NCBI RefSeq assembly: GCF_000213175.1
Contig: NW_009799099.1
Location: 3,825,674 to 3,889,673 of the forward strand
Reading direction: 5' to 3'
Length of the DNA: 64,000 nucleotides
DNA from: Neurospora tetrasperma FGSC 2508
Taxonomy: Eukaryota; Ascomycota; Sordariomycetes; Sordariales; Sordariaceae
Shown here: piece after piece, positions 1-12,665 of the stretch
How positions within the stretch are numbered: the stretch's first letter is position 1
Layout: each line of letters opens with the position of its first letter
Notes under the pieces: model-generated
What the model was told of the DNA's origin: nothing
The model's database searches: none
What the model saw: the letters and a program-made list of their open reading frames with translations, nothing else
Translations under genes and position numbers: made by a program

Positions 1-3000
1 AAATATATTAAAGCGGGGAATAGAGAGGTAGTATACTACTAAGGGAATATAATAATTAGTAATTCTATAAGGAAAGCAACCGCATTATTCGTAAGCAGGA
101 CCGAAACAAAAGGAATTACTAGGCTAATTAATATCCGGAGCGTAATATACCAACTAAGGGTAACTAAAAATAATAGAGTTATCTTTAGTAAAATTATAAA
201 TAAAGAGATTAATAATCTCGTAATAGATTCCTACCTATATTATTACCCTAATAAAATAGGTAATATTACCTTTAATTTAACTATTAACGAAGTATGATAA
301 TTTAGGAACTAATAATTTAAAGAAGGGAAGGTAGTACCAGAATACAAAGCGTTGGTTAATAAAATTAAGAGTAATATAATTACTATTAATAAGTATAGAA
401 TAATACAATTTACACAGTCCGAAAGAAAGGTGGATAGAAAGATTTAATAAATTAAAATATTTATAACAATTATTTACTAAAGATTTATTTATCTTAATAA
501 TATTTAACTATATAAGGATAAACCCCTATAGTCTTCTTTCTTATCCTATAGACGGGCGCCTCTAAATATAATTTAGGTTAGAGATTATATATTTCCCTAT
601 TCCTAAATTAAATTAGCCTTATTACTTATAAAAAGGCCAACGAAACTAAACTAGTAAATTAGAACCGGGTAGTAGTTACCGCCGGGGGTACCGGGAATTA
701 AAATAGCCGTTAGGAAGCCTATAGGGAAGCTAATACCTATAGTATTAATTTAATAACCGCTGTTATAATTAGGGCGCTACTAACTATAACTATATTAACC
801 TTAAGCCAGCCGCTACTACTAACTATTATTACTATTAGTATTATTATTACTATTATTACTGCTATTATTCTTATTCTTATTCCAATTTTTATTTCTATCC
901 CTACGTAGCTTAACTTCCTTCTTAAAATTAATATAAGTATAGTACTCTACGGAGAAATAACCCTTCTTACTGTAGTAAGTATATATATTATTTTTTATAT
1001 AGTATTCAAAGATCTTATTATTAATTATACGAGAAATTTAGACGTCGGAGGTAAATATTATATTAAGGTTTATAACGGAGCCTCCCTAACTAATAGTAGC
1101 CTCTCTAGTAACTAAGGAAGCGTTAGAAATACCGGCGGCGGTAATACTAGAACCGGTCTTATAATAAGGGTTAGAATTCTTATTACGCTAATCTTTATCC
1201 TCTAAATTCTTTATAAAATTATAAACAAGAATTAATTACTTATTATACTTATTATTAGCAGATTAAAGGTTCTAGTAAATAATAATAGTACGGAAGTAAT
1301 CCGAGATCTTTTAATATAAATAATAAATTTTTATACTATTGTTAAAATTATAATAATTAACTAAATAAATAAAATTATCTTCGAATTCCTATTACTTTAT
1401 ACCTTTAATCATCTTCAATTCCTCGAATTTATAGCGGGAATAAATAATAATATTAATATTATTATACTTTATAATAAATTCTACTAAAAAGGCCTTAACT
1501 ATAAACTATTTAACTAGGAGCTCAACTAAAACCTTAATAAATTCGAATTCAATAGCCTCAAAAAGGGCACCCTTAATAGAGCGGGTAATAAATAAGAACT
1601 TCTTATACTCGGTATTAAAAATTTAAGGGTCGTCCGACCAAGCGAACTAAATACGAAAATACCAAGTGCGAAATTTAATAAAACGCTTCATAATAATACT
1701 TTTATTATTAAATACAAGTAATATAATAATATATAATACCGACCTATAGCCGCTACTATTATCTATAGAAGCTATAGTATTAGGTTTAAATTCGTTATTA
1801 CTAAAATTGTTATCCTTTAAAAGAATAATATTAGAGGTTTAGGCGGTAATAAAACATTAGCGTAGATCGTTAATCGTTTTTTAATATTTCTCCTTCTACT
1901 TCTAATAAATAGTTCTAAAATTAATTTTTAAAGTAGAAAATTCTAACCTTAGGGTAATAATATCTATTCGAAGCAAACCTACTTCAGCGGTATAGACTTT
2001 ACGTATAACCTTAATTATAATTTTATAATTCTTAGCAGCTTCTTATATTTAAAAGAGGACTTTAATTTAAATTATAGTAATATTACTATTAAATTATTTA
2101 ATTTTTTACTAAACGGATACTACTTAGGATTCAACAATATCGAATAGCTCTTCTATTTCATATACTTCTATCTTAATACCAACAACATCCTTATAAATTA
2201 ATTAATTAAAGGCTATAAATATAGTATAGAAGACAGGGAGGCTAGTGAGGCTAAAGGTATCGTCAATTAGAATATTATTTATAGCAACTATTTAATTATT
2301 AAAAGTCTCAAACACTTACAAAATATTTAAATAATAATTGAAATCAATTGGGTCGGCTATTACGAAAGTACTAATTACTATAATTACTAAAAAGTTATTA
2401 ATTATTAAAGGGTTGGACATTAATTGCTAGATTAATACGCTGGCAAATATAAAGAAGAAAAAAAGAGCGAACTACTTAATTACAATATTTAGTTTAATTG
2501 TTACCTAACTCAAAGTCTAAGATTGCAACAGAAATCTTAATTATACTAATACGAATCTTAATTAACTAATTAATATAATTAAAATCGATCTTCCTCTACT
2601 AATAAATACGTACAGCGTAATAGCTTAATATAATAAACTATTATAGAGCGAAAGGGCATTATTAGGGGTAAGGTAGGATATATATTATTATACGAGGAAG
2701 GAGAAAGGAAATATACGTAGAGGACTAACTATATAAGCGAAAGTCCAATCTAAGCCAGTCCGTACGCGTATATACACGTGGGGCTGCACGTAACTAGAGC
2801 CGTTAATAGCTCTGGACTGGAGGCGTACAGCATAACCACATTACAAGCTAACCTTGTAATATATAAGTTGTATAGCTCCTTCGCTATTTTTAGGGGTTTA
2901 TTTATATTTTTCTATTTTTATAAATAATATTTAATATTCGAATAAGGAATTATAATCCCTAATTGGGTCTTAAACCCTATATTTAATATATAATATTATA

Positions 3001-4080
3001 ATTCTAATATATAAAAAGATCTCCCAAACGTATAAATATATAGTAAAGTATTATTTAAAGACCCCTCTACTCCCGCTAGCACATATATAAAGGTATAATT
3101 GAATTTTATAACAGTATAGACGTTCTGTATAAGGTTGCCTTTTTGATTATAATATCTTTATTATTACTATAGCGGTATATAAGCGGTAACGTAAGTCCTA
3201 TTAATAGTATTAATATAACTATTAGAAGAGTTAAGAGTTAGGTTTAATTTAATATCCGGGTCTAAATAATTGTCGTTTAGTAACTTTATATATTCTTAAT
3301 AGAGGGAGACTAGTTTAGGTAGTAGTTCTACGATAATAGTATTTACAGTGCTCTAGTTTATTTAAAATTTATAGGCGGTAATTTACTATAATTTAGTATA
3401 AATTAATATATATAGTATTACTATTACCTTTTAGTATATAGTTTAATATTTAGTAGCCTCTAGACTATTAATTTAAAGCTAAGTAATTAATATATTGAAA
3501 GTATATTAATTTATACAAAAGAGGTCTTTAAATTAGGTTTTAAATCTACAATATATAATATTTGCTAGTTTTCTAATATATATAAACTATTAGGGTATAT
3601 AGGGGTAAGCGGCTTATAGTCTTTTTTAGCACCAAGGAGAATATAGATAACGCTCATTATAGTAATAGTAAATATAGTTTAGTTAGTACTATCTATATCG
3701 ATTTATATAATAGGATTCGAATAACTAATTTATATAGGAACTATAATAGACCGTCGTTTCTAATATCCTACAATAAGAAATCCCAAGATATAATAGAGCC
3801 TCATCTATACCCTAAAACCGTATTAACTTAGCTGGATTTTTATTGTTTTATACTGTCTACACGCGCCAATCTGTACGAATACTATATACGAGCTTAAAAA
3901 TATTAGTTTGGAGACTATTTTTAATTCTAGTAGAATCACGCGTACAGAGAGCTCAATACTATAAAGAAGTAGAAATATCTAGCCTATATTGGAAGGTAAT
4001 AGGCGCCGTATTAGTGTAGCACGAAATTTAGTACTCTAGTTTGTATAGAAACTGTTTAGAACTATTAATAGCGTGAAAAC
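1..4080. repeat. RIP-degraded repeat relic (fossil transposable element, family unresolved)
   Basis: The block is very AT-rich and strongly poor in CpA and TpG dinucleotides, while CpG and TpA remain common; whole stretches, such as the first 60 bases, have neither CA nor TG. This is the signature of repeat-induced point mutation, which acts on duplicated DNA in Sordariomycetes, so the block is best read as an old, thoroughly broken copy of a repeated element. No long open frame survives on either strand. Composition returns to normal between about 4080 and 4400. I could not recognise terminal repeats or a protein domain with confidence, so an LTR element, a LINE or a DNA transposon are all possible. 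The left end lies outside the window. Confidence 0.8.
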
Positions 4081-4989
4081 GCTGCTAAATCTGGTTAAAT
4101 CTATTTCTAAAATCGATCTTAGCGGTCAAAAAGCTAATTTTTGCCTCTGTACGCCCTGGATGTACAGGATGCCAATTAGGGCCTAAAGAATAATAGCGTC
4201 TAACAATTGAGGACTTTATATATATATATTCTATTAATATTAAGTTTACTATTCTATATAATACTACCTTCTCTTCACCTTTCATTTCATTGCTCCCTTC
4301 ACTTCCGTACTTTCCGTCGATATTGATTCCAAGTGCTCTCCTGTACAGTTCCACGCATTATCTATCTCCATCACACATTCAACGTCAAGCATAAGTTCAT
4401 AGCCAGAGCCGCCCATCATACAAGAGGAGACGCAAAGCAGTGTCAAAAGTAAAAGTTAACCGCTTCTACGCTTTACCAAAAATCTAATAAGTCTCAAAAT
4501 CGTAGAACAAGACAAAAAAGCAATGTGCGCTGTTCCTAACTACCTAGAAAAGGGTAGTAAAACCATCGATCCATCCATTCATCCATCAGTTGCCCCATTC
4601 CCCAACGCTCCTGTATCCTGTCTAACCAGAGGCCCCGTTTTCAGCCATTGTATGTTTCTACTTGTTCCTTTCTCTCTTTCCAGCTGAGTGTATATGTATA
4701 TGCGGTATGCTGTAGATAAATAATAGACTTGTTCATCCTTTCTCTATAAGAAAATAAAAGTCACTCAGTGATGGCGCAGTCGAGTGGTATCCTGCTCTTC
4801 GATTATTTTGGTAATTCTTCTACGCCTGACGTCGACTTGGGCTGCGGTTCATCTGCTTTCTTGAGGCCTGTTCCGTGATCAGTCGCTCAGAAGTGTCATG
4901 ATCGTACCCAATGACTTGGGTCAGGTAGTAGTATCTGTTTTCGACGTGTTAGCATGTTTGTTACCGCATCAACATTTTAAGGGGTGGAC
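4081..4989. other. Transition zone and 3' flank of the 5-phosphatase gene
   Basis: Base composition rises from the AT-rich relic to normal here. I see no supportable gene. Positions 4569-4590 hold a short (ATCC)n-like run. The right part is presumably the 3' UTR of the minus-strand 5-phosphatase gene, whose stop codon is at 4990. Confidence 0.5.
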
Positions 4990-7900
4990 TCACTTCTCAG
5001 CATACGCCTCCCTAGCCCTCAAGTCTTCCCATAGTTGCTGGCACTCCATCCAAGCCTGGGCCCTCCTCCTAGGATCAATTCTCTTCACCAAGAACCTGAA
5101 CCTGCCGCTGACCGGCCTGTGGTCCGACACCCGTACCTCGTGTCTCCTGTAGTCCAACTGTTCTATCCTGCCCCTGCCGCGGTACAAGAGTCTGTCGCAC
5201 CAGGCTGGGCTACGCTTCTTCTCACTTGTGTCGTAGTTATCTGTTCCAACATCGTATTTGTACGTTGGCGCGAACGTGATCGGAAGCTCATCAAAAGCTC
5301 TCAGCCGGAACCCGGGGTTTCTCCTCTTGGCAACAAGCAGTTGGTCACGCTCGAGCAGTTTTGTCAAGTTGCCCTGCTTGACTGCCGTTACTACCGTATC
5401 ACGGCTCATGGTGTCGATTCGGTAATTGAGATCGCCGTTGAGCACGCATAGTTCGTGGTCCAGAATCATGGTGCCGTCACCACCGCCGACATAGCTATCG
5501 ATACGCACAGCGGGGTCGCGCTCGGATGGGAAAGCAGACGCATCCAGGATCGCGGCTACATCGTTATGCCGCTGGTTGGCGCCTGATTGACCCGCAGCCA
5601 GATGGCAGTTAATGAAGCAGAGAGAAGTGTCGTCGACCAGGAAACGCACCACGATGGCGCCCTTGTTACCGTGTAGACCACCAAGACCGCGCTTGACCTC
5701 GTTGCTGCTGAGATTGCTGATGCGTCCACGTAAGTCTGCCTTGACAAAGATACAAGTAAAGAGGCCGACCAGGGGAGAGGTGTGGAGCAGATGATACAAA
5801 TCGCCCTGCATATAATCATCCAGACTGCGAATCAGGAAATCACGCCAATCGCGATATTGGTGGCTCATCCGCTCTTGATCAGACCCTTCCTTCTTCTTCG
5901 GCTTCAGGAATCGCTTTGCTGTGGCTTTCTTGTCCTCGAGATCCACCAGTTCCTGGAATCCAAAAATGATGATGTCGGGAGAGTCGGCGGTCTGGAGAAG
6001 ATCCCTGAAGAAATTGGCATCCGAATCAGAATATCGAAGACTGTGAGGAGTTGAAGCTCCCGCGTTCCATGTCATAATCAACACCTTCAGATTCTGGAAC
6101 TCGCAGTATTCCACGTCTTTCCTCTTCATTTCGCCCTCAAGCCAGTCCTCTTGCAACAGCGCGTCCCAAGTTCGTACCATGTTATCTGCTCCAAGAGAGA
6201 CAACCTGATACCGGTCAAGCTTGTAAGAGCTCGAACGATCAGCGATCAACTTGATGACGGGATTTTCGTGGGCTACCCATTCCTTCTTGACGGCCCATGG
6301 GGTTTGTGTCACGTCGTAAACAGCTACCTTGCCATTGTTGTATCCAGCCCAGAGATACGAACCGGCTGCGGCAAGTGAGTTGATTTTGAACTGGCTGACA
6401 TTCATTATACACTGACATGTGTAGTCTTTCCTGGAGTAGACGCTGACTTTTCCGTCACTATGGCCGAAGTAAACCATGTCCGGATCAGATGCAAGCACTG
6501 CTCCGGATATCACTTCGCCAGCATCTTGCTGACATAGGGCCCTCAAAAGAACCTGAAACTGTGTCTTCCCGTCCACAGTGGGTTTGAAGACCCGAATATC
6601 CTTGCCTGTCGCGTACCATAGCTCGTCTTCCACTACCATCGAGAAAGTGTGACCCCTAGGTACTCGGAACGACTGGCTGGGCCCGTTGGAGAGGGTCGGG
6701 GTGTGGCTCTCGTCTGGGCCCCAAACATTGAGGGCTCCGCTGTCGTCCAATGTCCATACTTCGTTAAAATGCCTGTATATCCTAATTATCTCCGATCGGC
6801 CATGCGCATTTGGTAGACTGTCCGTGATTCTCTGCGTGCCAATATCGGCCTCCAGCAACTCTCCAAGGTTGTTGCCGATCCACACCTTTGTGCCTTCATC
6901 GTCGACGTGCGCCCCTGGTTTGAACATGACCGCGGTTCCCTTTTGCCCTTCACCCATGGACAGGCTCATAACCAGTTCGCCATCCAGTAAACTCCACACG
7001 CGTGTATAGCCGCCAGTCGTGCATACGAGTTCGCCGCACACATCAAGCATCCGAGTGTCGTACTTTGTGTAAATCTCATGAACGCCCTTGCTGATGAAAG
7101 GTTTGCTCCGGTTCGTGTTTGTTGCGTCAGGATATGCCATTGTAATGGTTGGCCCGGTGTTGGCTGTTCTGGATGAAGTGACCGGGACCACTTCGGGGAT
7201 GCGTTCGGGGATGCGTTCGGGAATGCGATCGTGAGTAGGAGCGCTGATCGGGGTTGGTGGTGCGCGGAATTCGTTAGGAACGCGGTTCGATGTCCTATCC
7301 ACAGTCATGGACCTAACGTGAGTTCTGGACGGAACTGAGGGCTGATACTGATTTGGCGTCGACACTATTCGTTTTTGCGATATGCTGCCGGGAGGGTTTG
7401 GATCCAAGTTCGCGTTAACACCCGGCTTTGGGGGGCGCGGTGGCGGCGCCATCATCATCATCCCATTGAGTGTGTGGCTCGTCTCTATGATGCTTTGCGG
7501 GCGAGCTGGGAGAGCTGGCGGTTGGTTCCCGCCTGTATGATGTCGCGTTACCGGGCCTCTAGTACTGCCCATTTCCTCTTCCCTGCCCCGCCTTTGCCGT
7601 GCTGCTGAAGGATGAAGGGGTGGTGGATCAAAACCCACGTGAAAGGTCCGCGACCTCTGAAGTCCCTCCGGATTCGGTTCCCTCTGTTGTTGTTGCGCTC
7701 TCGGTCGCGCAGGTAGCATCGGCGGGGAGCTATCTTCGTCAGGTGTGCCATTGCTACTAGGCGGACTGCTGAAAGGCGAGATTCTTTCTGGGGTCCGAGT
7801 CTTGATATCCAATGCTTGGCTTCTCTCGATCTGGACCGAGGAGCGAGAAGGAATCACGGGCTTTTCCGCCCTGTTAACGGGTGGCGGCACCGGCCTGGGC

Positions 7901-8660
7901 TTTTCAACGTCCCGGGGCCTTTGTAGTTCAACCGATCGGCGAGGCGGGGGAGGAGACGGAGGCTGTGTAGCGGCCAGTCGAGGCGATCTTTGTGGATCGG
8001 AGGTGGCCGGTGTAATAGGGCGACTCGGTATCTTGAATTGCTTGCTAGCGGTAGGAGGCGACGCGACTTTAGCGAGCGAATCGGTCTGGAGGAAAGAAGG
8101 GCGCTCCCCGACCGCCACACCATCTACATTGCGGCTCGGTGGTGATTGGGGCGGTTGAACGTTGAGGAAAGGAGGTTGGGCCGGTCGAGGAGCTAACGAG
8201 GATATCGGCGGAGGCACGGAACGGATTGGCGAGCTAGAATAACCGGCAGTACTAGCGACACTGACACCAGTGTACTGCGGCTGTAAACTCGGGATATTCG
8301 CCCTATCCTTGGGTCTTGTCGGGATGGCAGGGGGTTCGCGTGCCCCCAAAGGACTCGGGTCCCGTAGCCGGTCGGGCTTGGGCGCAGGAGATGTCGTTCT
8401 GGCGCTGGAACTGGATGATTGCTGGGTGTCGCCAGCTTTGTTCATGTTCTCGAATTTCGCCAGGAGCGACGAGACTGGTTTCTAGTGCAGCGGTCAGTCA
8501 GGCTGTCCTTCCATGTCGCCGCGTCTACGGTACCGGGTGTCCGACGCCTCTAGTGGACGGCGCCCGGGTCCGAATCCGGGGAAGGGGCGCCTCCAGAGAC
8601 GGGATAGACACTCACAAGGGATGAGCCATCAGGCCCATCTTTGCTAGCCGGAGGGTCCAT
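4990..8660 (-). CDS. Inositol polyphosphate 5-phosphatase with N-terminal WD40-like propeller
   Basis: Two exons, 8660-8616 and 8481-4990, give about 1178 residues. The first exon encodes 15 residues (MDPPASKDGPDGSSL); a GTGAGT donor and CTAG acceptor join it in phase to KPVSSLLAKFEN, and this start is preferred over the internal Met at 8445. Residues ~30-480 are Pro/Ser-rich and disordered, including a RIPE repeat coded by a 12-bp tandem repeat at 7192-7226. Residues ~490-800 look like a WD40 propeller (CTTGGYTRVWSLLDG, MVYFGHSDGKVSVYS). From ~810 on is an inositol-polyphosphate phosphatase domain with the family motifs NGDLNYR, PAWCDRLLYRG and SDHRPV all intact. The family removes the 5-phosphate from inositol phosphates or PtdIns(4,5)P2. 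The architecture resembles WD40-bearing 5-phosphatases rather than Sac1-type synaptojanins, because no Sac domain is present. The exact substrate is not deducible. Confidence 0.93.
7192..7226. repeat. 12-bp tandem repeat coding RIPE units
   Basis: Three near-identical copies of a 12-base unit (GCGTTCGGGGAT, + strand) lie in the coding region and encode the repeated peptide ERIP in the disordered part of the 5-phosphatase. Confidence 0.8.
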
Positions 8661-11600
8661 GACGGCGGCGGTGGCAGAAGATCAACCGAAACGAGCGGCA
8701 GCAAGCTCGGGGTTGCTATGCCCATCCGTTTACTATCCACGACAGCCGGTGGACTCTTTTCATCAAACCGGGGGCCTAGGCGAACATGGACACGGGCGGA
8801 GACCGGAGACGGCGGGGATAACGAGCGTTGTGAAGCTGTCGCGAAGCGCGTTGGCTCTGGGGTCTGGATTGACACAGAGAAAAAATAAATCAAAATTCAG
8901 GTAAAAATGAAGGACAGTGGCAGACCGTTTGGCGCAGGAACCCAACTGAACCCTTTGAGTAATCGAGGTCCAACAGTCTGGGTCGGAGGGAACGAAGGGC
9001 GGCGTGGTTGGGAGAATGGAAGATGCGTCTGGGTTGCCTTGTGGGTTGCTCCTGGCCTGGCGCTGGCACCAGCTGGAGATGGATGACACTGGCACACAAT
9101 TGGGTCTCCTCTGTCGTCCCTCAGGTCTTGCTGCAGTGTTCTGTTGCTCGGACGGTGCAGTGGGGGACCTGACTGATCTGAGGGAGGCACTTTTGGGGCT
9201 GTGTCCGGCTCGTGTTTGCAGGCTGTTTTGGAGATGACGATGCGCTGTGGACTCGCCCTTTTTGGGGGGCTGGGCCGGCTACGAACCGGCTGCCCTTTTG
9301 TTGGTCGAAGTGTCTGAAGGTCGAGACTTGATGCTGAAGATCAGCGGGGCCCAAGGGGTACTGCAATCGCAAACAGGGGCAGGTACCAAGTGGAAGGTAC
9401 GTACCTTGGGTAGGTAGGTACTTAGGGTGGGTGCCTAGAGGTACCGTACCGTACCGTACCTCGTCCGGGCAGGACAAATCAACGGACTGCATAACACGCG
9501 ACAACGGCAAATTGACAAGACACCGGTGAGTTTATAGGGCTGTAAACACCTATGAGGGACGATTGTTTACCATAAGGACGAATCAAAGGAAGAAATGATT
9601 CCAAGAAGTCTTGGTGTTTACGGCGATGTCATGGCTTTGGTGGTCTGGAATTTGTGTCCTTAGCGCCAAATAGGACCCCACTTTGGCAGTTCATCTAGCC
9701 AACATGGCCACGAAGTCCACCGACAGAAACAAATGGATGACATTCCAGTATCTCCATATCGTGTTGTGAAGAGTCTGCCTACCTAGGGTTGTTGGTCATC
9801 AACCTTACAATTCTTTGTTTCAGCCTTCCTTCTCCATTCGACAAACGAGGGACAGAAAGGAACGGGACGAAAATGGAAGCATTGCACCCACGGCGGGATC
9901 TAAAAGCAACGAACGGTTGGTAACAGATGCAGGTACCGCGAGTTTAGGTGGTTCTCGAGCAGCGTTCCCCTTGGTATCCAAAACATGACGGGTAGGTAAG
10001 GTACCTAGTCAGAGTCCCCTCAGGTCCATTCGATGTCTCCTCCTTTCCCCTTTTCGGTTCAAGGACGATGTAACGACGGAGCGGGAAATGGGTTTTGATG
10101 TTTGAATTAAAGGACTGCTAGCCCGTCTTCTCAATGCCTTCATTCCGCTATTTCAACTTGTTTCCGACTAGGCGTCTATTGAGTGTTCAACAAGCTGACT
10201 GCCCGACTTCCAAAGTATCCCATTCCACCCCTCAATAATTGTGCATACCCAATGATGGAGCCCCCTTCCCCCCAAGTCAGTTGACCATACAGGTGAAACT
10301 GCCAGCGGCCTAGACCAGCTTCTGATCAGAGTCTTAAACATAAACTTACTGAACAATTTGATTTTCATATGTTGCATAAAGTGTTCTCTGTAACTGAAAC
10401 AGCATTTGGCCCCCCTTAGGAGCATCATATCTGCTTCCTACTACCATCTTTCGCTGATAGATATATACAAGTAAAAGCCAGTTGGACAGTGATAGAAGCC
10501 TGTGTATAGTGGCAGAAAAGCTTTGAGGTTAGTGCTAAAAGATACTGCTGGTACGAACACAGCCTAGAGGTGATAAGTTACTATCAATCTGAATGAACAA
10601 TGCAACTTTTATTTCCTAGGCTACCGTTTTCGATCTCTAGCTAGCTTTCTCTCTTTCTAAGCTTCATGTCCTAAATCTTAGATGTTGTTTTTCTAATTTT
10701 CATTTTTATTTTAAATTCTTTTTGTTCTTTTTTCCTGTGAAGAATTCGGACACGGAGTTGGACTCCGAGGCTGCCCAAATCCAATACGTAACTATCTACC
10801 TATTGAAATCTCAATAGGATATCGGTATATATGCCTGGCGGACACCTTCGTTTTGGTCTTGAGAGGCGCGGACTTCTTCACCTAAGGAACATCAATCGAC
10901 TCTGTTCTCTTCATGTCGCTCGCCATAGCTCCAACCACCCTTTTTGTTCCGCTTCGGCGGTCGCTGCTTGTTTTTTTTTTCTCCCTCTAAGGCATAGCAA
11001 GAAGCGAAGAGGTGAATTGGCTGGTAGGCTCAGTGCAGCTGTTGACATTGATGGCCGTGTTCATGGTCGAATTCTGCCTCGCCTTGGCGGTTGACAGGAT
11101 ATCTAACATGGCAAGTTAGTATAGTACCTTTCCAAGAGCAGGGCAGTGGTTGTTTGAAAGCCTAGCTAAATCAAAGACGATCCATGGGTAGTACCCGCGT
11201 GGGTTCACCTTCACTTCTCGGAGCGGATATCAAAAGTTGTTCCTAACTAACAAAGCAGAACAATGTGTAGAAACCTCCCTACGACGACAGGAAGAAAAGC
11301 GCAGTATATCTTGCACAAAGCCGTAGGCCTTCCATACCGTTCTAATCTGCGGGAGCCTCTAGATTAGGTTGGCAGGTAAAGCTTCATCATCTTGTCGACC
11401 TCCGAATGGCGCGTGCCGTCGTACATCGGAACATTAAAGTAGATGAATAGTAGCTACACAATATAGAGAAACGGACGACGAGGTACCTGGTAGCTGGCGA
11501 CGACAGATCCTCTCTTATCGTGCAGGATGTAAACAAACCCCTAAATCGGGGTGGAACTGTGGGTCAACTGAGCGAGACGGGGAACCCGGCCGTACAAAGC

Positions 11601-12017
11601 GATCAATCGGGTTTGATCCCATGACTAAGTAGCAGACTTCTTTGAAAAGTTCCTTTACAAAAATTCACGGGCCATGACCGATACGTGACCGATTGTATGT
11701 GCAGAGAAAACGGTATCAAAATGTCGAGAATAAGGTAGCTTAGGAATTGAATGTTCTTGTCCGCTCGGACCAAGGTCTTGTGCACTTGCCTGCCGGATAC
11801 CTAAGCGATGTTGCTTACCGGGGTCTTGCATCGTTCGATCAGGGTCTGTGCAGCTTGGCTTCTTGAGCATCGTATCACCCCATCGAGACAAAATCGACAA
11901 CTCCAAGGGTCCAAACCAAGGAAGCGTCTTTGACTTAGATTGTACCTCTGATTCTTTTCTGAACTTCTCGAAAACTAGTCGCTTCAATCAACACCGATTG
12001 CGAAGAATACCGACAAC
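8661..12017. other. Gene-poor interval of about 3.3 kb
   Basis: This lies between the divergent 5-phosphatase and DUF4748-like genes. It presumably holds both promoters and 5' UTRs. Short open frames exist, but none shows family motifs or plausible spliced extensions. It contains a cluster of GGTACC/TACC microrepeats (9381-9461), two small perfect hairpins (10753-10767 and 10799-10818) and pyrimidine-rich patches near 10630-10740. No tRNA or known ncRNA was recognised. Confidence 0.5.
9381..9461. repeat. GGTACC / TAGGTA microrepeat cluster
   Basis: Overlapping palindromic GGTACC, GTAC and TAGGTAGG units, including a run of CCGTA repeats, are packed into about 80 bases. Similar units recur near 9990, 17390-17430, 19875-19895, 20805, 26422-26445 and 26576-26625. 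Confidence 0.75.
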
Positions 12018-12665
12018 ATGAACACCGTAGGTTTCGCAGGCGCAACATCCACACTGGCATAGCAAACAAGACGCCAAGCTAACGTCATACCTCTTTCCCT
12101 CCGTCTAGGTCAAGTCTTTCTGGTGAGCGCACCATTCCACCGCAACACCACCACGCCGTCGCCGACATCAGGAAATCCTCATGACCGGCTAGCTAACCTG
12201 GACCCTTAACTCCACAGGCTCGGTTGGGGCTCTCTGTGCGTTGGTACGTTGCAAACCGTTTCACTCCGACAATAACACGATAACGAAGGGAAGAGAGGGA
12301 AACTAACGCTCTCCCGCAATTGCACAGGTGGCGCCGCCGCGTACTATTTCGCCAAGAAGGAGATCAATGCCTCGCGCCGTAACCAGCTCGAGGAACTGCG
12401 CCGCAAGAAGAGCATGGTTAGCTCGATGGAGCAATCGGAAAACCTTCAGTCCCAGTCCCTCTCTTCGTCAGCCACGGGCGGATCTGCCACCTACAACGGC
12501 TCTCCGGCACGGACGGACTCGGCCGGCTCACCCAGCATGGAATCTAGCAACGATCCGGCGCCGACGAGACATGCGCCTTCGACCGAGCGCGAAAGGGTAT
12601 TCGAGAAAAGCAAGTACGAGGCTAGCGTCCCATATTCCAGCAGGAAGGGGGATCGATTCTCTTAA
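12018..12665 (+). CDS. Small DUF4748-like single-pass protein
   Basis: Four exons are inferred: 12018-12026, 12109-12122, 12218-12243 and 12328-12665. They give about 128 residues beginning MNTVKSFWLGWGSLCVGGAA. The first three exons are only 9, 14 and 26 nt; all introns have GT...AG borders and the phases agree. The N-terminus forms one hydrophobic segment (~residues 6-25) followed by YYFAKKEINASRR, a basic stretch that resembles small fungal proteins with the DUF4748 signature. The rest is a Ser-rich, low-complexity tail ending FEKSKYEASVPYSSRKG. A hydrophobic N-terminus with flanking basic residues suggests a mitochondrial or other membrane location, but this is inference. No enzymatic motif is present and the function is unknown. 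Confidence 0.75.

Noticed and set aside
8555-8592. tRNA-like T-arm string CGGGTCCGAATCCGGG
   Set aside because: The loop is 8 nt in the paired form, no acceptor stem, D-arm or anticodon arm fits around it, and it lies inside a well-supported intron on the other strand.
10168-10428. 86-codon minus-strand open frame
   Set aside because: No family motif, no splice extension and composition like the flanking non-coding DNA.
11655-11987. 110-codon minus-strand open frame upstream of the DUF4748-like gene
   Set aside because: No recognisable domain or start context; probably chance in a promoter region.
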